From contig NZ_JRHN01000044.1 in the NCBI RefSeq assembly GCF_001299635.1, positions 62,001-126,000 on the forward strand: a stretch of DNA of 64,000 bases, given 5' to 3'. Below are positions 26,894-35,885 of this stretch, piece after piece. A program made the translations under genes and the position numbers. The notes beneath the pieces were generated by a model. It was not told the origin of the DNA. It was given only the letters and a program-made list of their open reading frames with translations, and did not search any database. Position 1 is the stretch's first letter. Every line of letters begins with the position of its first letter. Source of the DNA: Clostridioides difficile (GTDB lineage: Bacteria > Bacillota > Clostridia > Peptostreptococcales > Peptostreptococcaceae).

Positions 26894-27703
26894 CTAACCC
26901 TTTATTCCTGACAGAGATACACCTTCTACAAATTTACTCTGTAAAATCAAATAGAAAATAAATGGAGGTAAAAATGTTATTGTTGCACCTGCCATCATTT
27001 GTCCATAGTTTGTTATCTGGAATGTCTTAAGAGTTGATAATCCAACTGTTAATGTTCTCATTGTATCTTTAGTTGTGGCTATAAGAGGCCACATAAATTC
27101 ATTCCATGCTCCCATAAAAGTAAATATTGCTAATGTAATTAATGCTGGTTTAATTAGAGGAAGCACTATTTGTATTAAAATCCTAAGGTCCGAACAACCA
27201 TCTATTTTTGCTGACTCTAATAGCTCTTTTGGTACTCCTAAAATAGCTTGTCTCATTATAAATACACCAAATGCAGTTGGTATTGGCATAATAAGTGCAA
27301 GGTAACTGTTTATCCAGCCTAAATGTTTCATTATTATATAAAGTGGTATCATTGTAACTTGAGATGGTATAATTAAAGTCATTATCATAAATAAAAATAA
27401 CTTATCACTACCTTTAAAATCCATCTTTGCAAAAGAATATCCTGCTAGTGTACTAAATACTAAGTTTAATATTACACCTGAAAAAGATACTATCGCTGTA
27501 TTTAAAAAGTATTGTGTAAATCCTTTCTTAGTAAATATATCTATATAATTTTGTAGTGTCACTGTTGAAAAAGATATATCTAAATTATATGAATTATATG
27601 TTACCTTTAAAGATATTATCAACATATATATAAAAGGTACCAAGCTTACACATGCTATAAATAATAACAAACCGTCACTCAATAATCTTCTTGTCGCTTT
27701 CAT
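26894..27703 (-). CDS. Carbohydrate ABC transporter permease, MalG-like
   Basis: A 269-residue inner-membrane permease with six helices. The EAA loop that docks the ATPase is ESAKIDGCSDLRILIQIVLPLIKPAL at about 190-215. It pairs with the MalF-like permease encoded 15 bases upstream. RBS AAGGTAGGT precedes ATG 27703. No ATPase is encoded in this operon, so it should rely on a shared MsmK/UgpC-type subunit. Confidence 0.92.
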   Translation of the reverse strand: MKATRRLLSDGLLLFIACVSLVPFIYMLIISLKVTYNSYNLDISFSTVTLQNYIDIFTKKGFTQYFLNTAIVSFSGVILNLVFSTLAGYSFAKMDFKGSDKLFLFMIMTLIIPSQVTMIPLYIIMKHLGWINSYLALIMPIPTAFGVFIMRQAILGVPKELLESAKIDGCSDLRILIQIVLPLIKPALITLAIFTFMGAWNEFMWPLIATTKDTMRTLTVGLSTLKTFQITNYGQMMAGATITFLPPFIFYLILQSKFVEGVSLSGIKG

Positions 27704-27718
27704 TTTGTACCTACCTTT

Positions 27719-28636
27719 CTAAATATCTGAACTATCTCGTCTTACAAATTTATTCTGCAAAATTGAGACTACAGCTATCAACAAGAATAATACATTTGCT
27801 ACAGTCATTGCATATCCAGAATTAAAATTTTTAAAGTTCAAGTTAAAAGCATGCATAACTATACTCATAGTAGATATCCCTGGTCCTCCACCAGTCACAG
27901 TATAGATTAAGTCAAATACCTGTAGTGACCATATAGTTCCTAAAAACACAACCATTATTGTTGTTGGCTTCAATAAAGGAACTGTTATTTTCATAAATTC
28001 TTGAAGTTTTGTAGCTCCATCAACCTTTGCCACTTCATAACAATGTTTTGGTAAATTCATTATTCCCGAAATGTAAATCACCATAAAATACCCTATATTT
28101 TTCCACATAGATATAAACATAAGTGTAGGTAGTGCGGTCTTACTGTCTCCTAAAAGTTTGGAAGACTCTATGCCAAAAACACCTAATACTTGATATACAA
28201 TTGAACCTTCACCATTTAATAAAGCTCTCCATACCATACCTATCAAAACCATAGATGATAATACTGGTATAAATATTGCACCTTTAGCAAATGAAGCTAT
28301 TTTACTATTTCCCTTCCCAGTAATCCAAACCGCCAAAACCAATGATAAAATAGTCTGACATGGTACTACAACAATAGTAAATTTAATTGTATTTATAATA
28401 GATACTTTTAGTGTTTCATCTGTAAACAACTTTTTATAGTTTTCTAAACCTATAAATGTAGCTGGACTAATAATGTTATACTTTGTAAAGCTAAAATATA
28501 TTGACATTATTATTGGTATCACATAAAATGCCACTAAAATTATACCTAATGGCAATATATAGATATATGGTTTAATATTCAATCTTATTCTTTTCTTTTT
28601 TGAATTTCCTTCAAAATCTCTAACTAAGTTTTCCAT
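27719..28636 (-). CDS. Carbohydrate ABC transporter permease, MalF-like
   Basis: A 305-residue permease with a basic N-terminus (NSKKKRIRLN) and six helices; the EAA loop is EVAKVDGATKLQEFMKITVPLLKPTT at about 205-230. Forms the channel with the MalG-like partner. RBS GGAGAGG before ATG 28636. A 95-base gap with a stable hairpin separates it from the binding-protein gene, which would lower its expression relative to that gene. Confidence 0.92.
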   Translation of the reverse strand: MENLVRDFEGNSKKKRIRLNIKPYIYILPLGIILVAFYVIPIIMSIYFSFTKYNIISPATFIGLENYKKLFTDETLKVSIINTIKFTIVVVPCQTILSLVLAVWITGKGNSKIASFAKGAIFIPVLSSMVLIGMVWRALLNGEGSIVYQVLGVFGIESSKLLGDSKTALPTLMFISMWKNIGYFMVIYISGIMNLPKHCYEVAKVDGATKLQEFMKITVPLLKPTTIMVVFLGTIWSLQVFDLIYTVTGGGPGISTMSIVMHAFNLNFKNFNSGYAMTVANVLFLLIAVVSILQNKFVRRDSSDI

Positions 28637-28658
28637 TTTATCCTCTCCAATATAAATA

Positions 28659-28687
28659 TTAGCATTGTACTATGATACAATGCTAAT
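28659..28687 (-). other. Intra-operon hairpin between binding-protein and permease genes
   Basis: An 11-bp perfect stem, TTAGCATTGTA (28659-28669) with TACAATGCTAA (28676-28686), with no T run after it on the minus strand. This matches mRNA-stabilising or partly terminating hairpins seen behind sugar-binding-protein genes; the role is inferred. Confidence 0.55.
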
Positions 28688-28731
28688 TTTAATCTGCAAG
28701 ATACTATAAAACGTCTTACAGCTGTAAACTT

Positions 28732-30009
28732 TTATTGTGCTAATAAATCATTTGAATATTTTGCAGCATCATCCAATGCTTGTTTTGGAGTTTTATCTCC
28801 TGAAATCATTGTTTGAAGTTCTTTCCATAAATATTCATATATTTCAACACCATGAGGACCTACAACTAATGGTCTATATATATCTTTGTCATTTTCAACC
28901 ATTTCTTTAAATCTTTCATCACCTTGATATGGTTCACCTTTTGTTATTGGTGCTCTTGGTATTGCTTTATGGAATTCTGTCATCGATTCAACACTTAACA
29001 TATGTTGTATTAGTTTGTATGCAAGTTCTTTGTTTTTTGCTGATGACATTAGAGATAAATGGTCTACTGCTCCAAAAGTCGCTGCTTTCTTATCTTCTAA
29101 TCCAGTTACAAATCCCCAGTTTAAGTCTGGGAATGATTTATCAAATACACTTGTTGCAGCAGAAGATAGCATTACTGTAAATGCTGCTTTTCCTGGACCA
29201 AATACACTTTCTATTATTTCATTACTATCTTTAGATAAAGAATCTTCAGGTACATATGCTTGTAATTCTTTTAAGAAATTTGCTGCATCTAAACCATTTT
29301 TATTATTAAACTTAACTGATTTTAAATCATCATTATATATATCCCCACCAGCTTGCCACAAGTAAGGGTACCAGTTCCAATTTAAGTTACCAAAAGTTTT
29401 AGCTCCCCATCCTTGAGCCAATCCCCATTGGTCTATCTTTCCATCACCATCAGTATCTTGTGTTGCTTTTTTACAGATTCTTTTAAAATCTTCCCATGTT
29501 TTAGGAGGTTTTTCTCCTATTTTTTCTAAGATATCTTTGTTATAGTACAGTACACCTGGATTTGCTGCTTGGAATGGCATTCCATACATTCCACCCATCA
29601 TTTCAGATGTCTTTATATAAATAGATTGTTCTTTGTCTTCTTTAGTTGCGTAGTTAGTTAAATCTTCTACTGCGCCACTTTGTATAAATTGTGGATACAT
29701 TTCTGCATACATATATCCCACATCCGGACCTTCATCAGCACTTATAGCTGTTGCAAATTTTTCAGAATAATTGTCCCAAGGAATTATCTGTAAATCTACT
29801 TCGCAGTTATTTTTTTCCTCAAATTTATCTAAAATAGGGTCCCAAACTTCCTTCATATTATCTTCTACTGGTGGCATCCAAAGAACTAACTTTTCTTTTT
29901 CTCCATCCTTTTTTGAATCTTTTCCATTCCCGCTTGAACACCCTGTTATAAGAGTTGTAGTCATAATTGCCACCATAGCTAGTGAACATAATTTTTTCAA
30001 CATACCCAA
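28732..30009 (-). CDS. Extracellular sugar-binding lipoprotein of an ABC transporter
   Basis: A 425-residue solute-binding protein of the family 1 (MalE-like) type. The signal peptide ends in lipobox LITGC (Cys about 24). Family features: LVLWMPPVEDNMKEVWDPILDKFEEKN, then GPDVGYMYAEMYPQFIQSG, PGVLYYNKDILEKIGEKPPKTWEDF and the Asp-rich TQDTDGDGKIDQWGLA stretch. The TTG at 30009 is preferred: GGAGGG lies 7 bases upstream, while ATG at 30003 is 13 bases away and ATG 30024 lies in front of the site. First gene of the operon; the sugar is unknown. A possible CcpA site lies about 135 bases upstream. Confidence 0.9.
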   Translation of the reverse strand: MGMLKKLCSLAMVAIMTTTLITGCSSGNGKDSKKDGEKEKLVLWMPPVEDNMKEVWDPILDKFEEKNNCEVDLQIIPWDNYSEKFATAISADEGPDVGYMYAEMYPQFIQSGAVEDLTNYATKEDKEQSIYIKTSEMMGGMYGMPFQAANPGVLYYNKDILEKIGEKPPKTWEDFKRICKKATQDTDGDGKIDQWGLAQGWGAKTFGNLNWNWYPYLWQAGGDIYNDDLKSVKFNNKNGLDAANFLKELQAYVPEDSLSKDSNEIIESVFGPGKAAFTVMLSSAATSVFDKSFPDLNWGFVTGLEDKKAATFGAVDHLSLMSSAKNKELAYKLIQHMLSVESMTEFHKAIPRAPITKGEPYQGDERFKEMVENDKDIYRPLVVGPHGVEIYEYLWKELQTMISGDKTPKQALDDAAKYSNDLLAQ

Positions 30010-30144
30010 TTTTATTCCCTCCATCTTATTTTATTTTTCATTATAATTCTACATATTTTATTCCATTTAAAATATTATCAAAGCGTGTATTTATTGTCTA
30101 ATCAGTTTTTTCTATGCACTTTTTTTTATTATAGTTTTTTTCTA

Positions 30145-30158
30145 TGACAACGTTTCCC
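30145..30158 (-). promoter_or_regulatory. Weak candidate cre (CcpA) site upstream of the sugar ABC operon
   Basis: On the minus strand GGGAAACGTTGTCA matches the classic cre pattern TGNAARCGNWWWCA at all but two defined positions. It lies upstream of the binding-protein gene. The rest of the 321-base gap (30010-30330) holds the SIS-gene terminator and AT-rich sequence without another recognised element. Confidence 0.3.
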
Positions 30159-30232
30159 AAAATGAGCTTTTTAGTTCATGAGGACTCTTTCTTGTATAAA
30201 ATCAAATATATTTTCATCATTTCAACAATTAA

Positions 30233-30267
30233 AAAGAGGCTTATCTCTATTTTGAGATATCCTCTTT
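30233..30267 (-). terminator. Terminator after the PTS/SIS operon
   Basis: AAAGAGG (30233-30239) pairs with CCTCTTT (30261-30267), with an inner TATCTC/GAGATA stem; five T follow on the minus strand. It ends the PTS operon before the ABC operon. Confidence 0.8.
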
Positions 30268-30330
30268 ATTTTATACTACTTATTTATATTGTTATAATAC
30301 GTTAGAATTTATTAAAACATATCCTTCACC

Positions 30331-31071
30331 TTAATATTCGTAGTGAATTACATTTTTATACTCTTCAAAAATCTTCTTATTTAATTCATCTCCACCATCT
30401 ATATTTGCACTATAAAAAATTGGTGGATTCTTTAATCCTCTATTAACTAGTTCTTGAGTAATTTGAGCTATAATAGAATTCATAACAGTAGTTGCAATTA
30501 CAGTAGAAGTTGGGCTAACTTTTTGATTTAGACCATCTATTTCTACACAAGCATCTCCCTTTTGACCATGATTATCTATTACCAAATCACATACTTCATA
30601 AAGATTTTTCCCTAAAGAATGTCTTGATGATACACTCTTTGAGTAACTTAAATTGGTTATGCATATTACTATTGCATTTCTTTTTTTAGCCTCTATAGCA
30701 AATTCTATACTTACTGGATTTCTACCAGATACTGAGTGAATTATAACTACATCTCCTTCTTTAATTGGAGTCTTATCAGCTAAGGCTGAACCATATCCTT
30801 CTAACCTTTCCATCTTGCTAGTGTGGGTTATAGGTGCTGTATCTAACATCAAAGATTTCGCAAATACTGGATTTATAAGAACACAACCACCTGCTCTGTA
30901 GAATAATTCTTCTGTTAGTATTCCTGCATGTGAAGCTCCAAAAGAAAATATTGCTTTCTTGTTTTCTATTGCTTGAACAAGGATTTCCACTGCTCTTTCC
31001 ATATTGGCTTTTTCTTCATTTTCTATTATATCGATTAATCTCTTTATCTCACTTATGTATTTAAATTCCAT
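30331..31071 (-). CDS. SIS-domain sugar phosphate isomerase-like protein
   Basis: A 246-residue cytosolic protein of the UPF0309-type SIS family. The SIS core has IFSFGASHAGILTEELFYRAGG (about 40-61) and the phosphosugar loop VVIIHSVSGRNPVSIEFAIEAKKRNAIVICITN; a polar SSRHSLGKNLYEVCDLVIDN segment follows. Such proteins isomerise or bind phosphosugars or cleave lactyl ethers; no more exact role can be read. It starts 2 bases after the PTS IIC gene, with GGAGG inside the end of that gene, so it acts on whatever the PTS imports. Confidence 0.82.
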   Translation of the reverse strand: MEFKYISEIKRLIDIIENEEKANMERAVEILVQAIENKKAIFSFGASHAGILTEELFYRAGGCVLINPVFAKSLMLDTAPITHTSKMERLEGYGSALADKTPIKEGDVVIIHSVSGRNPVSIEFAIEAKKRNAIVICITNLSYSKSVSSRHSLGKNLYEVCDLVIDNHGQKGDACVEIDGLNQKVSPTSTVIATTVMNSIIAQITQELVNRGLKNPPIFYSANIDGGDELNKKIFEEYKNVIHYEY

Positions 31072-31073
31072 GT

Positions 31074-32333
31074 CTATAATACTCCTCCAAATAATGACCC
31101 CATAAATTTACTGATTATGCCAAATAAAGAAAGGTCATTACCACCAAATATTAGTATCCAGTTTTGAATAGTACCTGAGTAAATTACAGCAGATACTCCT
31201 ACTAAAGCTACCATAAATATTGCAGCTACAGCTGTACCTATTATAGCTCCACGTATGCCTCCTTGTGATTCTCCTATTACGGCTGCTGCTCCACACTCAA
31301 AGAATGAAGTTATAACAAGTGGTATAAGTAACATATTAAATACATTAAAGTAGTTACATATTAAAATCATAGCTGTAGATGTTAACATGGCAACTAAAAA
31401 TCCTATTAATACAGCATTTGGCTTATAATTAAATAATATTGGACAGTCAAAAGCTGGTAGCGCATTTGGCACAACTTTTTCTGATATACCTTGGAATGCA
31501 GGCATTATTTGATTTATTAACATTCTTACACCATGAAGCATTATTATAAGACCTGCCCCAAAAGAAAGACCTTGTTTTATTGCATATGTTCCAATAAATT
31601 CATTAGCATCTTTAAACGCATCTGGTATCACTATTCCAACAACTATAAACATTAGAAATACTGCCATTCCTCCACTTATAGATATTTCTCTAAAGAATGA
31701 TATACTTTGAGGTATGTTTATATCTTCTGTAGACTTTTCTTTATTTCCTACTAACTTAGCAACAAATCCTGATATAAGCGCTAGACAACCTGATGGATGT
31801 CCTAGTGTAAATGACTCGTCTCCAATAACATCAAATACATACTTTCTTAATAACCAAGGCATTATTGACCAGTAAAGTGCTGATAATACTGCTGCAAAGG
31901 CTATTAATACTCCACCACTTAATCCCGCTTCAACTCCTGATGCTACAAATATAAATGGGAACCAGTAAAGCATGTGACCTGTTAAAAAAATAGTCTTAAT
32001 AGGTGTAAACCTCGCTATCATTAAATGAAGAGCCAGACCTACAAACATGGCTAAACCTATAATCCCCCCATAACTTGCAGTAAAAGTGACATCACTTAAA
32101 CCTTTTGTTACTGCACCACCACTTATACTCTGGAAAGCTCCATTAATTGGTGCTATTGAACTGACTAACATGCCTGTTCCAGTCTCCATGATTATGATTC
32201 CGAAAGCTGCAAGTAATGCCCCCTTTATGACATCTGATGCTTTCTTTTTCTGCAATATAAGACCAAATGCTGCTATTAATCCAATTAGCATAGATGGATT
32301 ACGTAAAATATTATTTGAAATAAAATCAAGCAT
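31074..32333 (-). CDS. PTS transporter subunit IIC, ascorbate/SgaT (UlaA) class
   Basis: A 419-residue polytopic permease of the UlaA/SgaT group (AG superfamily). Characteristic stretches are TGMLVSSIAPINGAF, LIARFTPIKTIFLTGHMLYWFPFIFV and LPAFDCPILFNYKPNAVLIGF, plus EAGLSGG. It would import and, with IIB and IIA, phosphorylate a sugar or sugar acid; UlaA proper takes ascorbate, but clostridial members vary. The ATG at 32333 has no ribosome binding site directly in front and an in-frame TAA lies 12 bases upstream; a strong GGAGG sits about 50 bases further up before a tiny open frame. Operon: regulator, IIB, IIC, SIS protein. Confidence 0.9.
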   Translation of the reverse strand: MLDFISNNILRNPSMLIGLIAAFGLILQKKKASDVIKGALLAAFGIIIMETGTGMLVSSIAPINGAFQSISGGAVTKGLSDVTFTASYGGIIGLAMFVGLALHLMIARFTPIKTIFLTGHMLYWFPFIFVASGVEAGLSGGVLIAFAAVLSALYWSIMPWLLRKYVFDVIGDESFTLGHPSGCLALISGFVAKLVGNKEKSTEDINIPQSISFFREISISGGMAVFLMFIVVGIVIPDAFKDANEFIGTYAIKQGLSFGAGLIIMLHGVRMLINQIMPAFQGISEKVVPNALPAFDCPILFNYKPNAVLIGFLVAMLTSTAMILICNYFNVFNMLLIPLVITSFFECGAAAVIGESQGGIRGAIIGTAVAAIFMVALVGVSAVIYSGTIQNWILIFGGNDLSLFGIISKFMGSLFGGVL

Positions 32334-32353
32334 TATATTTTTTTAGTGATAGG

Positions 32354-32377
32354 TCAACTATTTAAGTTTTGTACCAC
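32354..32377 (-). other. Seven-codon leader open frame before IIC
   Basis: GAGGAGG is followed at 6 bases by a GTG codon and the frame reads VVQNLNS then TGA, 20 bases before the IIC start. It is the only strong ribosome binding site in the 133-base gap between IIB and IIC. It may be a leader for translational coupling or the relic of an older start. Translation is not shown. Confidence 0.3.
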
Positions 32378-32466
32378 TAAATTCCTCCTCTCCCTCTTAC
32401 TATTTTCAGTTTTAGTAATCTTTTATTCTATTTTACTTATCTTAAATTTATTTTTAAAAATTTATA

Positions 32467-32745
32467 CTATTTCTTATCATTTAAAAAAGTTTGAACAACT
32501 TCTTTAACTTCTGATAAATCCATATACTTCTTAACTGGATATACTGGCACATTGCAAGTTCCTTTTAATTCATTTAATAATTCTTGACTTGTAAATATAC
32601 AGTCACAATCTGTTCCTCTAGCTGAGTTTATATCTGTATTTTCTACTTCACCTTCTATATCTAACTGCTTTAAAACTTTTTGTATTGTCATTTTTAACAC
32701 CATTGATGAACCTACACCAAATCCGCATACTGCTAATATCTTCAT
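32467..32745 (-). CDS. PTS subunit IIB, SgaB/UlaB class
   Basis: A 92-residue phosphocarrier. The phosphorylated Cys is Cys7 in the P-loop-like CGFGVGSSM, which is diagnostic for lactose/ascorbate/galactitol-type IIB proteins. It takes phosphate from the IIA domain and gives it to the incoming sugar at IIC. GGAGG before ATG 32745, 12 bases after the regulator gene. Confidence 0.92.
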   Translation of the reverse strand: MKILAVCGFGVGSSMVLKMTIQKVLKQLDIEGEVENTDINSARGTDCDCIFTSQELLNELKGTCNVPVYPVKKYMDLSEVKEVVQTFLNDKK

Positions 32746-32757
32746 TTTTCAGTCCTC

Positions 32758-34677
32758 CTAATTTTGTTTATTTATAAGCTCTAGTATTGAACTTTTATTG
32801 CTATTAATTATTAACTTTATATTTTCTTCTTCATACATCATCTCTGATAGTGATGCTAATGCTCTAATGTGAGTAGTATTATCTATAGCAGCCAGTACCA
32901 TGAATATGTTTACTGGCTTTCCTAATAAGTCAACTTCTTCTTCTACTATAAGTAAAGACATCGCTAGCTTGTTTACTCCCTCTTTAGAACTTGCATGTGG
33001 TAGAGCAAATCTGTCAGCTAAAACAATATAAGGTCCATATTTTTCAACTGATTTTATCATATTCTCTACATATAACTCTTCTATAGAATTATCTTCTAAT
33101 AAGGGTTCTGAGGCTATTTTTATTGCCTCTTTCCAATCTTTAACACTACTTACTATGTTAACTCTTTCTTCATTAATTAATTCCTTTAACATTGGTTGAT
33201 ACATCTCTCCTTCATCTATCTTGTGTATTATGTTTAATAAATCAGACTTTAGTGCTTCTTCATTATTAATAACTCCATTTTTTCTTATAACTTGCATTAT
33301 TAGTTCAAGATTGAAATATTTATCATTTTCCTTTACACTTATGAGTTTATTCATAAGTAATTGAATATCTGATGCTGTTAAAAGAGGATTTACAACTATT
33401 ACATTACTTACATCTTGTATATCGATAGTCGTAATTATGTAATCGTAGTATACTTTTACTTCTTTCAGTTGCTTAATAGACACTATCCCCACTATTTCTA
33501 TAGTTGGTATATATTTGTATAGCTGTATTTCCAAGCTTTTCGATACCATAAGACCATTAGGACAAACTAATAAAACTTTATTTCTTCTTAGACCATTATC
33601 TCTAGACCCTCTTAGGTATCCACCAAAATATGCTGCTATAAACCCTATTTCCTCTTCCCTTATACCCTCAAATATAGGAAACTCTTCTTCATTCTCTATA
33701 ATTGATTTTATAATTTTATAAAGTGACTCATGTTTATACTTTGTTTCATCTAGCATGGGGTTGCTAATAGGGAACTTAAATCTTATTCTGTTGTAAGAAG
33801 AATGTAGATGTCTTAAAATGTTTTTCTTAAATTCATGCTTACTTTCTAATTTTATTGCTGTATTCACTTCAAACTTGTCTATAAGTTTATCTACATATTC
33901 TTCAACAACATCTCCCTTAATTTCACTATTTAAACTAGGTAGTGAACTTACATAAGTACATACATAAGCCTGTTCATTTTCATTTGCTTCTTCACATAGA
34001 AGGTCTTTACAATTATTAAAGTAACTAATTTTTTTAGCTTCATTTAGGTATTTATATGAGTATAATGTTTTCCCATCTCTTATCCTTTTATTTACAAATT
34101 CTGTAAACTTAGTTAGATTTAATAAAGAATAATCTGTAAGATTTATACATCCTTTTGTATCAAATTTAGTGACTTCCTCACTTATACAATTAATTTCTAG
34201 TACATTTTCTTGTGTAAGTAATAAAAATAGTTCTCTAATAGCATATTCATCACCTATAATTTTGTATTTTCCATTATATTCTAGTTTCAATCCCATTGTC
34301 TGAAGGTATTTTTTTACATCAGTTATTGTCTGCACTACTGTATTTTTTGAAAGTAACATTTCATTTGTTAGTTTTTCTATAGATATCTTTTCACCAAGTA
34401 ATATTTTGTTTAATATAAAAGTTCTTCTATAGTCACTATCCAAAAACTTATCTTCTTCAGTTGAAATTATTTTTCTTGCATTAACTAAGTTACCTTCAAA
34501 TGTAAATTTGTGTTTTACATTTTTTATATTACCATTTTTTCCTAGTTGTTCATTTATAGCTAAGATATCATAATAAATAGTTCTCTTTGATACATTAAAC
34601 TTTTCTTGTAATTCTTGTGATGTTACATTATTATTTTTAATAATAAAACCTAATATTTTTTTAGCCCTTTCTTTCAT
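32758..34677 (-). CDS. PRD-containing transcriptional regulator with fused PTS IIB-like and IIA domains
   Basis: A 639-residue BglG/LicR/MtlR-type activator. N-terminal HTH (residues 1-55: SQELQEKFNVSKRTIYYDILAI), a second HTH/Mga-like segment (LTNEMLLSKNTVVQTITDVKKYL), two PTS regulation domains with conserved His (HLHSSYNRIRFKF), a IIB-like part with Cys in VLLVCPNGLMVSKSLE, and a C-terminal IIA domain with the phospho-His561 in RFALPHASS. Phosphorylation at PRDs and the IIA/IIB parts ties activity to sugar supply. No free IIA gene exists in the operon, so this IIA may also serve transport. First gene of the operon; RBS AAGGAGG before ATG 34677. Confidence 0.9.
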   Translation of the reverse strand: MKERAKKILGFIIKNNNVTSQELQEKFNVSKRTIYYDILAINEQLGKNGNIKNVKHKFTFEGNLVNARKIISTEEDKFLDSDYRRTFILNKILLGEKISIEKLTNEMLLSKNTVVQTITDVKKYLQTMGLKLEYNGKYKIIGDEYAIRELFLLLTQENVLEINCISEEVTKFDTKGCINLTDYSLLNLTKFTEFVNKRIRDGKTLYSYKYLNEAKKISYFNNCKDLLCEEANENEQAYVCTYVSSLPSLNSEIKGDVVEEYVDKLIDKFEVNTAIKLESKHEFKKNILRHLHSSYNRIRFKFPISNPMLDETKYKHESLYKIIKSIIENEEEFPIFEGIREEEIGFIAAYFGGYLRGSRDNGLRRNKVLLVCPNGLMVSKSLEIQLYKYIPTIEIVGIVSIKQLKEVKVYYDYIITTIDIQDVSNVIVVNPLLTASDIQLLMNKLISVKENDKYFNLELIMQVIRKNGVINNEEALKSDLLNIIHKIDEGEMYQPMLKELINEERVNIVSSVKDWKEAIKIASEPLLEDNSIEELYVENMIKSVEKYGPYIVLADRFALPHASSKEGVNKLAMSLLIVEEEVDLLGKPVNIFMVLAAIDNTTHIRALASLSEMMYEEENIKLIINSNKSSILELINKQN

Positions 34678-34792
34678 ACTACCTCCTTAATTTTATTATC
34701 TATATTTTCTATATATAATTCCATACCAAATAATTGCACATGATTTTATAATTTTGCACATTTTAACTCTAATCTAAAAGAATTTCTATAAT

Positions 34793-34837
34793 AAAAAAGA
34801 GCTATCACAAATCATTTAAAATTATTTGTATGATAGC
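34793..34837 (-). terminator. Terminator at the end of the fakA-coaD cluster
   Basis: GCTATCA (34801-34807) pairs with TGATAGC (34831-34837), extended by ACAAAT/ATTTGT; six T follow on the minus strand. It lies just behind the coiled-coil protein gene. Confidence 0.85.
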
Positions 34838-34858
34838 CCCACTTTATTCATTTAAAAT

Positions 34859-35383
34859 TTACTTTTTAGGTCTAAGTTCATTCTTATCTCTTTTTACTTC
34901 TTCTAATATTTCCTTCAGATTATACTCAACACTAGAAAGCACATCTTCTGCATATTCAATTGACCCAATTCTTATCTCATTTGCTATTCTTTCAGCTCTC
35001 TCAACTATCTCCTTAGCTCTTTGGTCTGCTTGAACAACAGGTTCACTTGATTCTACATATGCTTTTACCACATCTTCAGAATTTTTCTTTAACTCTTCTA
35101 TATTCTCATGATACTCTTGTTGTATTCTTTCAGCTTCTTTTTTTGCTTGTTCAACTATATTTGCAGCATCTTGCTTAGCTTGGCTTATTATTTTATTTCT
35201 TTCTCTATTAATCCATACTGCTTGTGTCACTTCCTCTGGTATCAAAGTTCTTATGTCGTTAATTATGGCTAAAACTTCGTCTTTATCTACCGTACATTTA
35301 TGTGAGAAAGGAATCGTAGAGGCACTTCTGAATATCTCCTCTAATTGATCAAATAGTTCAATCATTTCTAAATCTATCTTCAT
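34859..35383 (-). CDS. Coiled-coil protein, V-ATPase subunit H/DivIVA-like
   Basis: A 174-residue, highly charged, mostly helical protein. The N-terminal ~60 residues are mixed; from about residue 65 the stretch IISQAKQDAANIVEQAKKEAERIQQEY shows the Ala/Glu/Lys heptad pattern of a long coiled coil, running to about residue 165. Such proteins are found directly after coaD in many Clostridia and are often labelled ATPase because of a weak resemblance to V-ATPase subunit H; no ATP-binding motif is present. A role in envelope or division scaffolding is possible but unsupported. It starts 3 bases after coaD and ends at the terminator. Confidence 0.75.
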   Translation of the reverse strand: MKIDLEMIELFDQLEEIFRSASTIPFSHKCTVDKDEVLAIINDIRTLIPEEVTQAVWINRERNKIISQAKQDAANIVEQAKKEAERIQQEYHENIEELKKNSEDVVKAYVESSEPVVQADQRAKEIVERAERIANEIRIGSIEYAEDVLSSVEYNLKEILEEVKRDKNELRPKK

Positions 35384-35386
35384 ATA

Positions 35387-35884
35387 TCAATTACCCCCAG
35401 TAGTTTTTTTCTTTAATTCTTCCAAAACAATCTTTGGAACCAAATTTTTTATATCAGCATCAAAGAGCAAAACCTCTTTTATCAAAGATGAGCTTATAAA
35501 TGAGTATTTTGTACAGCTTGGTAAAATTATAGTCTCTATATTTGGATTAAGTTCTCTATTCATATGAGCCATTTGAAGTTCATAATCAACATCAGCACCA
35601 CTTCTCACACCTCTAACTAGCGCTCCAATCCCATTTTCCTGACAGTAATTTATTAATAAACCATCAAAAGTTACAACTTTTATATTATTTAAATGGCTTG
35701 TACTTTTTTCTATAAGCTTTACTCTCTCATCAAAGCTAAATAGACCTTTTTTATTAGGATTATTTAATACTCCTATTTGTAATTCGTCAAATAACTTAGA
35801 AGCCCTGCAAATAATATCTAAATGTCCATTAGTAATTGGGTCAAAGCTTCCTGCAAATATAGCTTTTCTAGGTTTATTTTCCAT
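35387..35884 (-). CDS. coaD: Phosphopantetheine adenylyltransferase
   Basis: A 165-residue cytosolic enzyme for the fourth step of CoA synthesis, adding AMP to 4'-phosphopantetheine. The nucleotidyl-transferase motif GSFDPITNGH is at 12-21, with RGVRSGADVDYELQMAHMNREL and the second ATP motif SFISSSLIKEV. Length is standard (about 160). One base after rsmD, GGAGG before ATG 35884. The window also holds coaBC, the preceding two steps, in another operon. Confidence 0.95.
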   Translation of the reverse strand: MENKPRKAIFAGSFDPITNGHLDIICRASKLFDELQIGVLNNPNKKGLFSFDERVKLIEKSTSHLNNIKVVTFDGLLINYCQENGIGALVRGVRSGADVDYELQMAHMNRELNPNIETIILPSCTKYSFISSSLIKEVLLFDADIKNLVPKIVLEELKKKTTGGN

Positions 35885-35885
35885 A

